From assembly GCA_016712315.1 (NCBI GenBank), contig JADJRG010000013.1:1247501-1311500 (forward strand): a stretch of 64,000 nucleotides of DNA, read 5' to 3'. A program made the translations under genes and the position numbers. The notes below the pieces were generated by a model. It was given only the letters and a program-made list of their open reading frames with translations. It searched no databases and was not told where the DNA came from. Shown piece by piece: positions 63,011 through 64,000 of the stretch (the stretch's first letter is position 1; the number at the start of each line of letters is the position of its first letter). The stretch is from Nannocystis sp. (GTDB taxonomy: Bacteria > Myxococcota_A > Polyangia > Nannocystales > Nannocystaceae).

Positions 63011-64000
63011 ACACAGACAATTTCACGGAGCTGGCCGACCGACTCCGCGCCCGCCACCCCCTCGTCGGCCAGCTCGCCCTCCGCCTCGGCGACGCGCGCG
63101 TCGTCCTCGCCAGCGACTCCCGCGCCCTCTTGGCCGAGCTCTTGGGTTATTTCCGCCCCTTCCTCGACCCTCACGACCCCAGCGCCCCCGCCGGCGCGGG
63201 CGACCTCGAGCTCCTCGCCCTCGAGTCACCGCCCATGGCGTTGAGCCCCGAGCTCGAGCGCCAGCTCGTCGTCCGCCCGCCCGAGCCCGGCAAGGACTCG
63301 ATTAAGGAGTCCTCCCTCGAGCTGGACGGCGGGCGCCTGATCCGCAAGCTGCGCACCGGCCTCACCTTCTTGATCAGCGACGCCGTGCACCTGGCCATCG
63401 GGCCATGTTGCAGAAACCCCAACCAGATCGTCAATTTCGTCAACAACCGGCTGATCGAGCGCCGCCTCCAGCAGGGCTGGTCCCTCTGCCACGCCGCCGG
63501 CGTCAGCCGCCGCGGCCGCGGCCTCGCCATCGCCGGCCTCTCTGGCCGCGGCAAGTCCACCCTAGCCCTGCACATCCTCGAGCGCGACGCCTTCGACTAC
63601 CTCAGCAACGACCGCCTCCTGATCCGCCGCGGCGGCGCAGAGCCGAACCAGGCGCTCGCCGCCCTCGGCGTACCCAAGCTCCCGCGGATCAACCCTGGCA
63701 CCGCGCTCAGCATCCCGCGCCTCGCCGGCCTAATCCCCGAAGATCGCCGCCGGGAGCTCGAAGCCCTCACCCCCGCCCAGCTCTGGCAGGTCGAGGAGAA
63801 GTACGACGTCGACGTCGAGGCCGCCTACGGCCCTGGCCGCGTCCAGCTCGCCGCCGAGCTCGTCGGCCTGCTCGTGCTCACCTGGCGCTTCGGCGGCGGC
63901 CCCACCCAGGTCCGCCCCGCGTCCTTACACGAGCGCCGCGACCTGCTCGCCGCCGTCATGAAGTCCCCCGGCCTCTTCTACACGCCCGTCGACGGCGAAG
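63007..64000 (+). CDS. HprK-related kinase B (cut by window edge)
   Basis: The ATG at 63007 overlaps the ATP-grasp stop (ATGA). At least 331 residues are visible and the frame is still open at 64000. The Walker A loop 'LAIAGLSGRGKSTLALHILE' and the following 'YLSNDRLLIRRG' are typical of HPr kinase-like proteins. A conserved Cys/Asn segment 'GPCCRNPNQIVNFVNNRLIE' precedes it. The family phosphorylates proteins; the target here is unknown. Confidence 0.85.
   Translation, partial: MNTDNFTELADRLRARHPLVGQLALRLGDARVVLASDSRALLAELLGYFRPFLDPHDPSAPAGAGDLELLALESPPMALSPELERQLVVRPPEPGKDSIKESSLELDGGRLIRKLRTGLTFLISDAVHLAIGPCCRNPNQIVNFVNNRLIERRLQQGWSLCHAAGVSRRGRGLAIAGLSGRGKSTLALHILERDAFDYLSNDRLLIRRGGAEPNQALAALGVPKLPRINPGTALSIPRLAGLIPEDRRRELEALTPAQLWQVEEKYDVDVEAAYGPGRVQLAAELVGLLVLTWRFGGGPTQVRPASLHERRDLLAAVMKSPGLFYTPVDGE

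Overview
The window is high-GC DNA that most likely comes from a myxobacterium of the Nannocystaceae type. The evidence is MYXO-CTERM-like C-terminal tails (Cys motif, one membrane helix, Arg cluster), many lipoproteins whose lipobox is followed by long Ser/Thr/Asp/Gly-rich linkers, a Hanks-type Ser/Thr kinase gene plus a kinase fragment, FecR/ECF pairs, and eukaryote-like domains. This is inferred from protein style; no rRNA is present to confirm it.

The left half (about 1-29 kb) is an accessory mosaic. It holds an intact ISL3-family insertion sequence with perfect 8-bp target duplications, several IS91-family pieces (one frameshifted transposase with its zinc ribbon, two identical 1,162-bp 5'-truncated copies, and small remnants), an IS21 fragment, and broken helicase, kinase, beta-propeller and secreted-protein genes. 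Embedded in it are an EGF-repeat lipoprotein, an AraC/REC/LuxR fusion regulator and, most strikingly, a complete eukaryotic-type profilin gene at 13442-13819. The profilin lies between copies of a 33-bp sequence found at the 3' ends of the IS91 units. At 25.3-28.9 kb there is a tyrosine recombinase carrying an IS5-type (DUF4096-like) C-terminal extension, followed by a ParE/antitoxin pair and a truncated duplicate of the recombinase. The right edge of this unit abuts an FG-GAP gene whose C-terminus looks cut off.

The right half (about 29-64 kb) looks like ordinary myxobacterial chromosome. It contains inorganic pyrophosphatase, small stress (LEA-like) proteins, a kinase-globin-hydrolase-cyclase-like fusion, an ECF sigma/FecR operon, GreB, a hexapeptide-repeat protein, a PilZ-like/REC/PATAN regulator, a retropepsin-like protease operon, MAPEG, patatin and DnaQ-like genes, and a run of exported enzymes and lipoproteins. 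One 1,140-residue gene joins a MYXO-CTERM protein directly to a lipoprotein. The window ends inside what I recognise as a GAK (grasp-and-kinase) locus: two amphi-Trp proteins, a PhoU/APH-type kinase fusion, an ATP-grasp enzyme and an HprK-related kinase.

Several genes, including the normally essential pyrophosphatase, are interrupted by single-base frameshifts, most of them at short G/C runs. Some of the apparent pseudogenes, especially in the right half, may therefore be sequencing indels rather than biology. The degraded mobile-element fragments on the left are more convincingly real.
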